A DNA stretch of 64,000 bases, taken from positions 2,692,301-2,756,300 of the forward strand of contig NZ_LT559262.1 of NCBI RefSeq assembly GCF_900083545.1. The letters are read 5' to 3'. This document shows positions 39,882-47,602 of the stretch, piece by piece. Position numbers and translations under genes: made by a program. The notes beneath the pieces are model-generated. The model saw nothing but the letters and a program-made list of their open reading frames with translations. It did not search any database and had not been told where the DNA came from. Source of the stretch: Alistipes provencensis (GTDB lineage Bacteria; Bacteroidota; Bacteroidia; Bacteroidales; Rikenellaceae). Numbering within the stretch: position 1 is the stretch's first letter; the number at the start of each line of letters is the position of its first letter.

Positions 39882-40655
39882 TTATTCGTGGTCGCAGCAG
39901 CATCCGTCGCCCGGATGGTGCTCCAGCACGGTGTGAGGAATGTGGCCGTGCGAGACGAGCTGGATAGGGCAGTCGTAGTTGCGCAACTGCTCTTCGGTCA
40001 GCACGTTCGAACGGTGACGGTGTGCGTGGCGGTTGACGCAGACAATCTCTTTCACGACGCTTGTGATCGTACCGATGTCGTGCGACACCATGACGATCGC
40101 CATGCGCGTATTCAGTTCGTGCAGTGTGCGGTAGAGCTCCTTTTCGAACTTGTTATCTACGAAATTCGCGGGTTCATCCAGAATCAGCAGCTTCGGGTCC
40201 GAGATCACGGCCCGGGCCAGCAATGCCCGCTGCATCTGGCCGCCCGATACTTCGCCGATGGGGTTTCGGGCCGTCCCGGCAATCCCCGACGATGCCAGCA
40301 GTTCCATCGCCTTCTCCCGATCCTCCCGGGTGTAAGGGGCGCGGAACCCGCGGCGTCCCTGCAATCCCGACAACACCACCTCGAGTACCGAGATCGGAAA
40401 CGTGCGGTCGAAATCCGACAGTTGCGGCATGTAACCGATCAGCCGCTCCTTTCCCCGGAACAACTCCGGAGCAAGCCGTATCTCCCCCGTGTAGGGCACA
40501 GCCCCCAGTATGGCTTTCACGAGTGTCGTCTTTCCGCCTCCGTTGGGGCCAATGACGCCCAGAAAATCCTTGTCGCCGATCTCCAGATCGACGTGCCGGA
40601 GGGCTTCGTATCCGTCGTATGCGACGCTCACGTCGCGCATCGTTACCAGATTCAT
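39882..40655 (-). CDS. znuC: Zinc/manganese ABC transporter ATPase
   Basis: A 257-residue ABC ATPase that powers metal import. Walker A GPNGGGKTTL (near residue 36), signature VSGGQMQRALLARA, Walker B LLILDEP and the H-loop SHD are intact. The C-terminal tail is His/Cys rich (GHIPHTVLEHHPGDGCCCDHE), which could bind metal. It overlaps the binding-protein gene by 4 bases. No permease (ZnuB type) gene follows it here, so the membrane partner must lie elsewhere. Confidence 0.88.
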   Translation of the reverse strand: MNLVTMRDVSVAYDGYEALRHVDLEIGDKDFLGVIGPNGGGKTTLVKAILGAVPYTGEIRLAPELFRGKERLIGYMPQLSDFDRTFPISVLEVVLSGLQGRRGFRAPYTREDREKAMELLASSGIAGTARNPIGEVSGGQMQRALLARAVISDPKLLILDEPANFVDNKFEKELYRTLHELNTRMAIVMVSHDIGTITSVVKEIVCVNRHAHRHRSNVLTEEQLRNYDCPIQLVSHGHIPHTVLEHHPGDGCCCDHE

Positions 40656-41503
40656 TTTGCGGTGATTAAGTCGGTTATCGTGTCGATGTTGGCAATGGCG
40701 TCCCTGCCCAGCGGGTCGATCGCCACATATTCGGCGTCGATGTCACGGGCGATTACCTCTACGGTCGATGCCGGGAATTGGTTTTGGTAGAATATCCGAC
40801 GGACGCCGTCCTCGCGGGCCTGCCGGATGATCGCCGTCAGTTGTTTGGCCGAAGGCTCCTTGCCGTCGGCCTCGATGGCCACCTGCCGCAGCCCGTAATC
40901 ACGGGCGTAGTAGGTGAGGGCAGGGTGGTAGACGATGAAATATTCAATGCCACTCTGCGCAATCTTCTCCGCCGTGCGGGCATCCAGCGCCTGTAACTCC
41001 TCCAGCAGCCGCTTGTAGTTGGCTTCGTATTTCACCGAATCGGGATAGGCTTTGTGAATTGCCTCGTAGGCATTTGCCGCCATGGTCTGCAAGGCCTTCG
41101 GCGAGGTCCAGACATGGGGATCGACCCCATGTGCATGGTTGTGTCCATGGTCGTTGTGCGAGCAAGAGCCTTCGATCAGGTCGATTCCACGGCTCAGGTC
41201 GATGACCTTTTCCTGATTCTCCATCTTGCCCAAAAGCGTGGATTCGAAGTCGATAAGTCCCACATTAAAAACAAGTTGCGCTTTGTTGAGCCCTACGAAC
41301 TGCCGGGGTGTCGGTTCGAATGTCTCGGGACTGGCTCCGGCCGGGACGAGCACTTCGACATCGAAATCCCCGCCGACGATGCTTTCCACAAGGCTCTGCA
41401 ATGGCAGTATCGATACATATAATGTATTGTCATCCTGTTGTTTGTGCGTTGTGCAGGCTGCCAGCATTATGATCGCTGACAGGTATGTCGCAATTTTGTG
41501 CAT
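40652..41503 (-). CDS. znuA: Zinc ABC transporter substrate-binding lipoprotein
   Basis: A 283-residue cluster A-I metal-binding lipoprotein (IIMLAAC, lipid Cys17) that delivers the metal to the ABC transporter. Metal-ligand histidines fall in the His-rich loop CSHNDHGHNHAHGVDPHVW (near 114-132) and in YHPALTYYARDYG; the final acidic ligand is in EYVAIDPLG. The His-rich loop favours zinc over manganese. Its start is 139 bases from the left end of the prophage. Confidence 0.88.
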   Translation of the reverse strand: MHKIATYLSAIIMLAACTTHKQQDDNTLYVSILPLQSLVESIVGGDFDVEVLVPAGASPETFEPTPRQFVGLNKAQLVFNVGLIDFESTLLGKMENQEKVIDLSRGIDLIEGSCSHNDHGHNHAHGVDPHVWTSPKALQTMAANAYEAIHKAYPDSVKYEANYKRLLEELQALDARTAEKIAQSGIEYFIVYHPALTYYARDYGLRQVAIEADGKEPSAKQLTAIIRQAREDGVRRIFYQNQFPASTVEVIARDIDAEYVAIDPLGRDAIANIDTITDLITAK

Positions 41504-41535
41504 GATTGATAATCTCTGCTGATTTCTAAACCGAA

Positions 41536-41543
41536 CAAAGGTA
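41536..41543 (-). promoter_or_regulatory. -7 element of znuA
   Basis: Reads TACCTTTG on the minus strand, 33 bases before the znuA start. It lies between the gene and the prophage, so the insertion left the core promoter intact. Confidence 0.55.
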
Positions 41544-41642
41544 ATAAAATAAGGTAATAAATTATGCTTAGACCCTGTATTTGTGTCCGGTTTTGTCAGG
41601 TGTTAGTTGCTATTATTATCTGTATATAAGATTGTTACATAT

Positions 41643-41660
41643 ATAATTTAACATAATAGC
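41643..41660. repeat. Left attachment site (dif-like direct repeat)
   Basis: ATAATTTAACATAATAGC, identical to 47603-47620. It contains ATTTAACATAA (41646-41656), the reverse complement of the XerD half of E. coli dif as I remember it. The 6-bp centre and other arm continue to 41673 and differ from the right copy. Confidence 0.85.
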
Positions 41661-42057
41661 CTATATCTCACTGATATTCAACCCGTTAGAGGGTAGGGGA
41701 GAGGGGTTTTTAAGTACTGCCTAAGAGAAGAATAGGGGAGGCAGTACGTCAAAGAACCATGTAGCACAGAACTACGATTGCAAAGTAAAAAACAATATTT
41801 TACATTTCCAAAAAAAACGATAAATTTTACAATTATTTTATTGATATGAAGATTTTACGCACGCACATGAAGCACGCGCGCGCGCATAACATACCGGAGA
41901 CATTCCGTATCTCGGTGCAGCGAGATACTACATTATAGGGAAAATAATTAAACGAAGTAGTCCGACACGCCAATGTCTCGGGCTTTTGAGTGAGCCCAAG
42001 ACAAAGGCGGCCGGACCATCAGAAATAAACGTGCTAATTCTGGTATACAATAATTAA

Positions 42058-42084
42058 TTTACATTTGTAAATGACAAATGTAAA
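42058..42084. promoter_or_regulatory. Double operator-like palindrome in the prophage
   Basis: TTTACATTTGTAAA (42058-42071) followed by a 12/14 copy (42071-42084). Together they also form an 11-bp inverted repeat with loop AAATG. Each copy contains TACATTTG, the -7 promoter core, one on each strand, so a bound protein would cover two divergent promoters. Confidence 0.6.
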
Positions 42085-42104
42085 ATACAGAGTATCAAGC
42101 AATT

Positions 42105-42129
42105 AAAAACCCCGTCCAATAGGGCGGGG
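42105..42129 (-). terminator. Terminator of the prophage transcript
   Basis: CCCCGTCC/GGGCGGGG stem (one G-T pair) with loop AATA at 42110-42129; the A-run 42105-42109 gives the T-run on the minus strand. It lies 10 bases after the last phage gene. Confidence 0.9.
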
Positions 42130-42138
42130 TAGTGGGGG

Positions 42139-42243
42139 CTAATGACGGTTAAGATAGCGAACAATGCCGCGAATCAAGTAAAAAGCCAAAACAAGCGGCA
42201 ACAACAAAAATAACCACGGAATAATATTTACTAAAGCATCCAT
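42139..42243 (-). CDS. 34-residue phage membrane peptide
   Basis: A small frame starting MDALVNIIPWLFLLLPLVLA and ending RYLNRH. It has one hydrophobic segment (about residues 7-26) and a basic C-terminus, typical of a single-pass membrane peptide. It starts 14 bases after the pilot-protein stop and ends 10 bases before the terminator, so it fills the space between them exactly. Possible roles are lysis, pilot/DNA injection or host-membrane effects; none is proven. Confidence 0.6.
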   Translation of the reverse strand: MDALVNIIPWLFLLLPLVLAFYLIRGIVRYLNRH

Positions 42244-42257
42244 ACACAAAGATAGTA

Positions 42258-43256
42258 TTACCGTTTGGTTTTATCAAGAAAACGTTCAATTTCCGATGTT
42301 GAAAGACGCTCAAATCGCCAATCATTACGACGATTTCTATTAATAATTTGCTTAGCGCCTTCCTCCGCCATAGTTTTAGTAGTATAAAGGCCAAGTACAT
42401 CAACAAGACGACCGTAAAGCTCGGTACGCGACTTTTCATTAGAAAGGTCAGTATTAGCAATAAGATTATTAACCTCCTCTGTCAATTTATCAACTTTACC
42501 TTTGCGGGTTTGATTCTCCGTCTCGGTTTGAGCATCAAGATTATGTTGCTTAGAGGATTCGGTGGCAATCTGAGCCTTAATAAGGTCCATATCAGAACGA
42601 AGCTTTTCAGTAGCCTGCTCCTTGTAAGCCTTATCAGACATAAGGTTAGAAATACGCTGATCAGTTTCACGGAGAATCGAATCTTTGATTTCCATATCCT
42701 TAGCCTTTTCAGCTTCAAGCCATTTAGCTTCGATGCCTTTAATCTTTTCCTCGAGCTCGGCAATGCCAGCGGCAGCAGATTTGGCGCGTTTAAGGAGATC
42801 GGACATAGAATTTTCAATATCCTGACCAGTGGTACGAGAACGAGCTTCTTGTGCCTGAGCTTCCTTAAGATCAACCTCGGCGTCAGTCAAACGTTGCTGG
42901 TTACGCATCATCTGAGATTCAGCAATAGTACGAACAAAATCGTAACGAGAAGAACCACCGTCGGGATTCGAAGAAGAAGGACCAGCGGCATCAGAAGCAA
43001 TACCAGCACCACCGGGAGAATTACCGAAGACATCAGCAGGAGAAATACCAGCGGCACGCCAACGAGCGGCAGACTTCATAGGGCTGTTTTTATCAGCGAC
43101 GTAATCAATCATTTCCTTTTGATACTTTTGCTGAAGCTCCATATTACGCTCATTGTAGCGTTGCTGTCGGCGAGAATTAATAGAATTAGAAAGCTGGTCG
43201 AAAGCAAAGTTACCAGCGGCACCGGCAAGACCTGCAAGAATCGACATATTGTTCAA
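42258..43256 (-). CDS. Microvirus minor capsid / DNA pilot protein (VP2, H-like)
   Basis: 332 residues. The N-terminal region (about 1-25: ILAGLAGAAGNFAFDQLSNS) is glycine/alanine rich and amphipathic, and the segment MIDYVADKNSPMKSAARWRAAGISPADVFG is the conserved block of microvirus VP2 proteins. Long charged coiled coils follow (about 100-285). Such proteins form the tube that delivers phage DNA through the host envelope. It follows the scaffold-like gene after 93 bases. Confidence 0.88.
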   Translation of the reverse strand: MNNMSILAGLAGAAGNFAFDQLSNSINSRRQQRYNERNMELQQKYQKEMIDYVADKNSPMKSAARWRAAGISPADVFGNSPGGAGIASDAAGPSSSNPDGGSSRYDFVRTIAESQMMRNQQRLTDAEVDLKEAQAQEARSRTTGQDIENSMSDLLKRAKSAAAGIAELEEKIKGIEAKWLEAEKAKDMEIKDSILRETDQRISNLMSDKAYKEQATEKLRSDMDLIKAQIATESSKQHNLDAQTETENQTRKGKVDKLTEEVNNLIANTDLSNEKSRTELYGRLVDVLGLYTTKTMAEEGAKQIINRNRRNDWRFERLSTSEIERFLDKTKR

Positions 43257-43349
43257 TTTTTCTATTTAAAATAGGGTAGGGGACGTGCTTTCCGCACTCC
43301 GCAATATATATCAAGTATATTGCGGCCCCTACCACAAATTATTGTTCAA

Positions 43350-43661
43350 TTAGTCGGCATTCGGCTCACGAGCTCCATCCTTCAAAGCACGAGCCTCGGA
43401 TTCAGCAGCCATAGTAGAAGCCATATCGAGCAAATCGAGTTTCGAAACCGTAGCATCAGTAAACACATCAACCTCACCGGAAGCTATAGCTTCAGCGGTA
43501 TCAAAAGCCGCCGGAAGAGGTTTACGAGTAGAAACACCGTCCAAATCAACACCACCACGGACGTAATACGAAACGGGGCGAGCGACAGAAACGCGCTCAA
43601 CAAAAGGATTACAATCATGCTCAATAGAGCCATGATTTACAAGCGTTCTTTTAGTATACAT
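43350..43661 (-). CDS. Probable internal scaffolding protein (VP3-like)
   Basis: A 103-residue acidic protein with KRTLVNHGSIEHDCNPFVE at its start, similar in layout to microvirus internal scaffold proteins. The centre is low-complexity; a predicted helix SKLDLLDMASTMAAESEARA follows. It starts 2 bases after the capsid gene stop, the usual place for capsid-assembly partners. Identification rests on position and length more than on motifs. Confidence 0.65.
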   Translation of the reverse strand: MYTKRTLVNHGSIEHDCNPFVERVSVARPVSYYVRGGVDLDGVSTRKPLPAAFDTAEAIASGEVDVFTDATVSKLDLLDMASTMAAESEARALKDGAREPNAD

Positions 43662-43663
43662 AA

Positions 43664-45595
43664 TTAACGACCGAGATAAGGCATGTAGTTAGCCGAAAGC
43701 GAAGATGTTACTTTCAAATCAGCGTAAATATAGAGACTGAAATTCTGGTCAAAAAGGGTCTGACCAGTAAACAAATATTGCCAATCAAGAGGATTAATAT
43801 AAGTGCCAGTATACTCACCATCAGAATAAACAAAAGAGTTTTCAGGAGCTTCAAGAACACCGTAAGTAGTGAAACGACGAACCAAAGTCCAATACTGATA
43901 AGCACCATTTTGAGCGAAATCACCATGCAGATGGGGGTAATCAGTCCGAAGCCAAGAAAATGCAACCTCCTCACCAACAGAAACAGTATTCGGGTCAACG
44001 GTAGACGACGGATTGGTAGCCGAATCCGAGAACCAAACACTACCGGAAGGGGTCTTGAAATTACGAGGCATCATGGTGAAACGATGACGAGGAACAGAGG
44101 TAAAACCAAGACCGTTCAATTCAGGATTAAAATCATCCGCAAAGGTATTATTATCCAAATCAGGGTGTTTACCCTGACAATAAGCAGGCTGAGGAACAAG
44201 CATAGAAATAAGCATAAAAGTACCGGGTTCCTTAGCATAGTAATCGATACCAGAATGCTTCGAAAAATCACAATACTTATCAAGAGTGGCGGCCAACTGA
44301 CCAAGATTAACCTCTTCACCAGAAGCAACACCGTTCGAAGTAGCACGGATATTCGAGGGATTAATAGAAGCCTGCCAAACACCGAGAAAATCAGGTTTAT
44401 TGACGTAGGGCGAAGACTTAACACCATTCAGGGTGCGGAAGATATCACCGACACGACCACCAGAAACAAAAACACGGTCCATCATGTTTTGAATCTTGGT
44501 CTTCAAACGAAGTTCGGGAACACCAACAACGTAACCAGTAGGAGACTCACCGTCGGGGTCATCCTCAACATTAATAAGAGCAGTAGGGGAAGCGCCTTGC
44601 TTGATGATATTACCAAACAAATCAGGAGCATAAGGAACAGAAAGCAGGCCACCAGAGTTCTGGAGACCGGAAGTCAGCATAACCGCAACGGGATTGATAA
44701 ACGAAGAATATTGGCCCTGATAGAACTGCGAAAAAGGCGCAGCCTGACCAGAAGCCGAATAATAAGCAAGCAAATCAACGGTATTAAGGAAAGCGTCAGG
44801 AGAAATACCGTTAAAGACAGAACCGAAAGCCGTAGGACCATAGGAACCAGCAGCACCAGTACGGTAGAACGCTTCAATAGAAACATCACCAGCACCACGA
44901 GTATAATACATATAATCTTCCTGCATATTCGCAATATAATAATAATGCGAAAGAACGTAGGTGAAGAACGGTGCCAAATTCTGGTACATACTCGGAGCGG
45001 CAGCAAGAGACGAAGAGGACGAACCATTACGAGGATAAACAGAACCAGCAGGGAGACCAAGCCAATCCCAAAGACCACCACGGCCTACATGGGTAATGCG
45101 AGCCGTAGAGCCGGGCTGAGTTTCAACCTCATCAGAGACCCAAGCGTCGAAAGCAGAAACACCCGAGAGAGGACCAGTAAAACCGGAAACCGTCAAACCT
45201 CGTTGCATAAAACGAGAATAACGAACCAATCCAGTCGACGGGTCGGAATACTGTAAATTCGAAGCGTTGAAAGGATTGAAATAGAACTTACCGAAATCAA
45301 AATACTGCTCAGGAGAATAGCGTTTACCGTTACGCATCCAACCGTAAATAGTAGAATCAGGAAGGAAGGTAGCGATAGTAACAAGCTTGAAGCCATTCAT
45401 CAGAGGACCACGAATTGCCTGCGACTGCAAAAGCTGATCCATACGGCCACGAATACGGTCACCTGTATTCAAGCGGCGATGATGGACCGGGTAGGCAAGC
45501 CCCGGGTGGATGGTGCCATAAATAGGAGCGACACGAGAGTGAACCGCGCGGGGTGTCTGATTCTCATAATCAGACGGAATACGGTATTTTGCCAT
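43664..45595 (-). CDS. Microvirus major capsid protein (VP1, F-like)
   Basis: 643 residues, longer than most gokushovirus capsids and in the Alpavirinae range. The N-terminal block (ENQTPRAVHSRVAPIYGTIH, then PLMNGFKLVTIATFLPDSTIYGW) and the C-terminal FDQNFSLYIYADLKVTSSLS correspond to the jelly-roll core; the middle holds long Ser/Gly-rich loops including the surface insertion. It starts 2 bases after the Rep stop. The frame is intact, as expected for a functional prophage. Confidence 0.92.
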   Translation of the reverse strand: MAKYRIPSDYENQTPRAVHSRVAPIYGTIHPGLAYPVHHRRLNTGDRIRGRMDQLLQSQAIRGPLMNGFKLVTIATFLPDSTIYGWMRNGKRYSPEQYFDFGKFYFNPFNASNLQYSDPSTGLVRYSRFMQRGLTVSGFTGPLSGVSAFDAWVSDEVETQPGSTARITHVGRGGLWDWLGLPAGSVYPRNGSSSSSLAAAPSMYQNLAPFFTYVLSHYYYIANMQEDYMYYTRGAGDVSIEAFYRTGAAGSYGPTAFGSVFNGISPDAFLNTVDLLAYYSASGQAAPFSQFYQGQYSSFINPVAVMLTSGLQNSGGLLSVPYAPDLFGNIIKQGASPTALINVEDDPDGESPTGYVVGVPELRLKTKIQNMMDRVFVSGGRVGDIFRTLNGVKSSPYVNKPDFLGVWQASINPSNIRATSNGVASGEEVNLGQLAATLDKYCDFSKHSGIDYYAKEPGTFMLISMLVPQPAYCQGKHPDLDNNTFADDFNPELNGLGFTSVPRHRFTMMPRNFKTPSGSVWFSDSATNPSSTVDPNTVSVGEEVAFSWLRTDYPHLHGDFAQNGAYQYWTLVRRFTTYGVLEAPENSFVYSDGEYTGTYINPLDWQYLFTGQTLFDQNFSLYIYADLKVTSSLSANYMPYLGR

Positions 45596-45597
45596 AT

Positions 45598-46554
45598 TTA
45601 AAAACTTTTATTTTCATCCATATTTTTCTTGAATTTATCAAAAGAAGAAAGACGATTAGAACGGGGTAGGGGAGTAGAAGATGTAAGGTCAATAAGGCAG
45701 TTTTGCTCATAGGTAGAACGGCGGGCCATAATTTGACTAAACTTATCGAAATACTCGGTACCTTGCCAGCTAAAGGTAGCAGGAGGAGAAATATAACGGT
45801 CGAGAACCATATTTTGTCTATCGACCTCGGTAAAGATTTTATTATAATAATAGCGGGGTAGAGCTTGCTTAAAACCATCCATTACCATAAAGGGCTGATA
45901 AGTACCAGCCAACTTATGAAAAGAGGATTCGTCGCTACTAAGATAATTGTCACCAATACCAAGAGAAGAGATAATACGGGGACGTATCTTATCACCATTA
46001 ATACTTTTAGTAACGTATTTTGTGATATACCCGCACGTTTCCACTGAAACGTAACCCACGAAGATAAAGCCATACTTCCAACGTGAAGCAAGCAAAGGAT
46101 GATGACCGGGAGAATCGGAATCATAATTATCTATTAAATTTTTAGGAACATTAAAAAGAATACCATGATAATGGGGACGACCGTGAAGCGTACCGAATTC
46201 ACAAACGAACCAATGTCGAATCTGTTTACCATAATCTTTGCGTAGACGATCTAAAAACAACCGGACAGCCTTATTAGTGTCCTTAGAAAACTTCTTTAAG
46301 TTATCATCATCAAAGGTTAGGGTAACAAACAGGCAAGAGCCGGGCGGCCATTTACGGACCTCATACAGCAAACGAAGACGGTACTGATTATTAACGGATT
46401 TCTGGCAAGAATGACAGTAGCCGCAAGGAACCTCCAAATAATAATCCGGGGGCCAAAAAGTACCGTAATTCAACTTAGAATAATCGATAACCTCGTTATA
46501 AGTCAAATCCTTATAGCGGCGGTTAATGATCATCTTAGGTTGCTCGCATGCCAT
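45598..46554 (-). CDS. Microvirus replication initiator (VP4, HUH endonuclease)
   Basis: 318 residues. A cysteine cluster CGYCHSC (44-50) precedes motif I FVTLTFDD (76-83), motif II with the HUH metal ligands HGRPHYHG (His128 and His130) and motif III YITKYVTK with the two catalytic tyrosines Tyr176 and Tyr180. This two-tyrosine layout is that of phiX174 A-type rolling-circle initiators. It nicks the phage origin and starts replication. Its first 25 bases overlap the preceding small gene. Confidence 0.93.
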   Translation of the reverse strand: MACEQPKMIINRRYKDLTYNEVIDYSKLNYGTFWPPDYYLEVPCGYCHSCQKSVNNQYRLRLLYEVRKWPPGSCLFVTLTFDDDNLKKFSKDTNKAVRLFLDRLRKDYGKQIRHWFVCEFGTLHGRPHYHGILFNVPKNLIDNYDSDSPGHHPLLASRWKYGFIFVGYVSVETCGYITKYVTKSINGDKIRPRIISSLGIGDNYLSSDESSFHKLAGTYQPFMVMDGFKQALPRYYYNKIFTEVDRQNMVLDRYISPPATFSWQGTEYFDKFSQIMARRSTYEQNCLIDLTSSTPLPRSNRLSSFDKFKKNMDENKSF

Positions 46555-46850
46555 TTATCAGGTTTGGTAACGGATTGGAAATAACCCTTAACGGGAATTT
46601 GGATATCAACAACACCATCAGTTGAGACAGTATAACAATAAGGCATGAAAGTATCAATAACCCAATCTTTCCAGCGAAGAAAGTCTTCGACCTTATAAAA
46701 CTTAATCGACAAAATCGGGTCTTTGCCCGATTTTGTCAACCAAGTCACGGAATCGGACCAAGCGATTAACGCCTCAAGTCCGCGCCATGTATTCGAAGCC
46801 ATAAGACAATCATAATGGTGTTTACTTATCGTTATCCGGTCCAAGCTCAT
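46530..46850 (-). CDS. 106-residue phage protein of unknown function
   Basis: Starts MSLDRITISKHHYDCLMAS at the ATG at 46850 and ends KPDKWHASNLR. A longer frame up to 46997 is rejected because it overlaps the 62-residue gene for most of its length and its extra part looks like a shifted reading. The protein is Trp- and Asp-rich, without signal peptide. It overlaps the genes on both sides by 25-29 bases, typical of compact phage operons. Position next to Rep suggests a role in replication. Confidence 0.65.
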   Translation of the reverse strand: MSLDRITISKHHYDCLMASNTWRGLEALIAWSDSVTWLTKSGKDPILSIKFYKVEDFLRWKDWVIDTFMPYCYTVSTDGVVDIQIPVKGYFQSVTKPDKWHASNLR

Positions 46851-47010
46851 ATGGTTCGGTAGTCTGCTTGTAGACCTCGATGTTACAAGGCTGGCCATTA
46901 TGGTCACGAGAACGGATGTCAGACAGAACCGGGGCAATAGCGGCCGCAGTAGCAAGAGAAATGTAAGGGCGGCCATTAATAACGACCACAAATTCAACAG
47001 TAGTTTTCAT
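46822..47010 (-). CDS. 62-residue phage protein of unknown function
   Basis: Starts MKTTVEFVVVINGRPYISLA and ends EPYELGPDNDK. A beta-strand-like N-terminus and a helical AATAAAIAPVLSDIRSRD segment suggest a small folded protein. It lies 8 bases after the lipoprotein gene and overlaps the next gene by 29 bases. It may correspond to the small non-structural proteins (VP5-like) seen in other microviruses. Confidence 0.65.
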   Translation of the reverse strand: MKTTVEFVVVINGRPYISLATAAAIAPVLSDIRSRDHNGQPCNIEVYKQTTEPYELGPDNDK

Positions 47011-47018
47011 AATTCAAA

Positions 47019-47225
47019 TTACTTAGATTTTTTAGTAAACGAGCCGACTTGCTCGTATTTAATAATAGTAGTAGTAGTATCACCTTTTACAAAGCTCGAA
47101 ACGCTTTGGGCAACATAGTGAGAGGTAGAGCAAGAGGTAAGGAAAAACGCGGTGAGGGCGGCAACGATAGCCGCAACGAGTTCCCAGAACCTTTTACTTT
47201 TCAGCAGAGATTTCAGCTTTTCCAT
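47019..47225 (-). CDS. 68-residue phage-encoded lipoprotein
   Basis: MEKLKSLLKSKRFWE, then a hydrophobic stretch (VAAIVAALTAFFLTSC) with a lipoprotein box and lipid Cys32, and a Ser/Thr-rich tail (SVSSFVKGDTTTTIIKYEQV). Similar small proteins occur in other Bacteroidetes microviruses. A membrane-anchored protein from a non-lytic or temperate phage could act in release or superinfection exclusion; this is inference. It overlaps the 47-residue gene by 32 bases. Confidence 0.7.
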   Translation of the reverse strand: MEKLKSLLKSKRFWELVAAIVAALTAFFLTSCSTSHYVAQSVSSFVKGDTTTTIIKYEQVGSFTKKSK

Positions 47226-47337
47226 CTTTCATGACAGATTCCAAACCAAGACCAATAATCAAGTATTTAGCAGATTTGGCGGTGCACTGAATCTGAGTGC
47301 CATTCGGAAGAACAATTACAACCTCGGGAGTTTCCAT
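47194..47337 (-). CDS. 47-residue phage protein
   Basis: Starts METPEVVIVLPNGTQIQCTA and ends KDGKAEISAEK. Short, soluble, strand-helix-strand in outline. The gene follows directly after an operator-like palindrome at 47358-47371, so it may be the first gene under that control. Its 3' end overlaps the lipoprotein gene in another frame. Confidence 0.6.
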   Translation of the reverse strand: METPEVVIVLPNGTQIQCTAKSAKYLIIGLGLESVMKDGKAEISAEK

Positions 47338-47357
47338 AATTAAGTGGTTTAAAGGGT

Positions 47358-47371
47358 TTTACAAATGTAAA
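47358..47371 (-). promoter_or_regulatory. Operator-like palindrome inside the prophage operon
   Basis: TTTACAAATGTAAA, exactly the 42058 motif in the other orientation. On the minus strand it contains the -7 core TACATTTG, 24 bases before the 47-residue gene. No -33 element is visible. Confidence 0.6.
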
Positions 47372-47372
47372 G

Positions 47373-47525
47373 CTACTCGGCAAGATTATTATAAATACCA
47401 CGAAGGTCATCAATAATAGCCTCAAGACGAATAATTACACAAGGAGGAACATTGTCACGAATAGATTCGACAATAGCAACAAGAGAAGCAAGGTCAATTT
47501 TGACCTTAAAAGCATCATTGAACAT
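47373..47525 (-). CDS. 50-residue phage protein, first gene of the prophage
   Basis: Starts MFNDAFKVKIDLASLVAIVE and ends IIDDLRGIYNNLAE; two helices joined by a turn with PPCV, so possibly a small DNA- or protein-binding factor. Its stop lies 2 bases from the operator-like site at 47358-47371. Upstream are about 75 bases to the right attachment site. Not recognised. Confidence 0.55.
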   Translation of the reverse strand: MFNDAFKVKIDLASLVAIVESIRDNVPPCVIIRLEAIIDDLRGIYNNLAE

Positions 47526-47602
47526 AATTTTGCTACAAATTAATAAATTATTAAAGGTATAAAGTGCTTATGCACAACGTAGTAATCAGTACTTAATCAC
47601 CC
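47526..47602. other. Short gap between the right attachment site and first phage gene
   Basis: AT-rich leader of the 50-residue gene. Contains a small inverted repeat GTGC/GCAC around TTAT at about 47563-47574. No -7 consensus stands out. Confidence 0.4.

Larger units (their letters stand above)
41661..42138. other. Prophage non-coding region, probable replication origin
   Basis: Three stem-loops: GTACTGCCT/AGGCAGTAC (41714-41722 with 41739-41747), GTATCTCG/CGAGATAC (41907-41914 with 41921-41928) and a long composite hairpin at 41960-42016 (GTCCG, GCC, TGTCT, GGGCT pairing in order with AGCCC, AGACA, GGC, CGGAC). An alternating CG tract lies at 41872-41888. Half-copies of the TTTACA palindrome lie near 41800 and 41826. 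As the only gene-free part of the phage it should hold the Rep nick site and second-strand start. Confidence 0.6.

Noticed and set aside
41872..41888. Alternating CG tract as a Z-DNA control element
   Set aside because: Sequence pattern alone does not show function; listed as part of the phage non-coding region.
46851..46997. Upstream extension of the 106-residue phage gene
   Set aside because: It lies almost wholly over the 62-residue gene in another frame, with a Leu-rich shifted translation. The internal ATG at 46850 gives the coherent protein.
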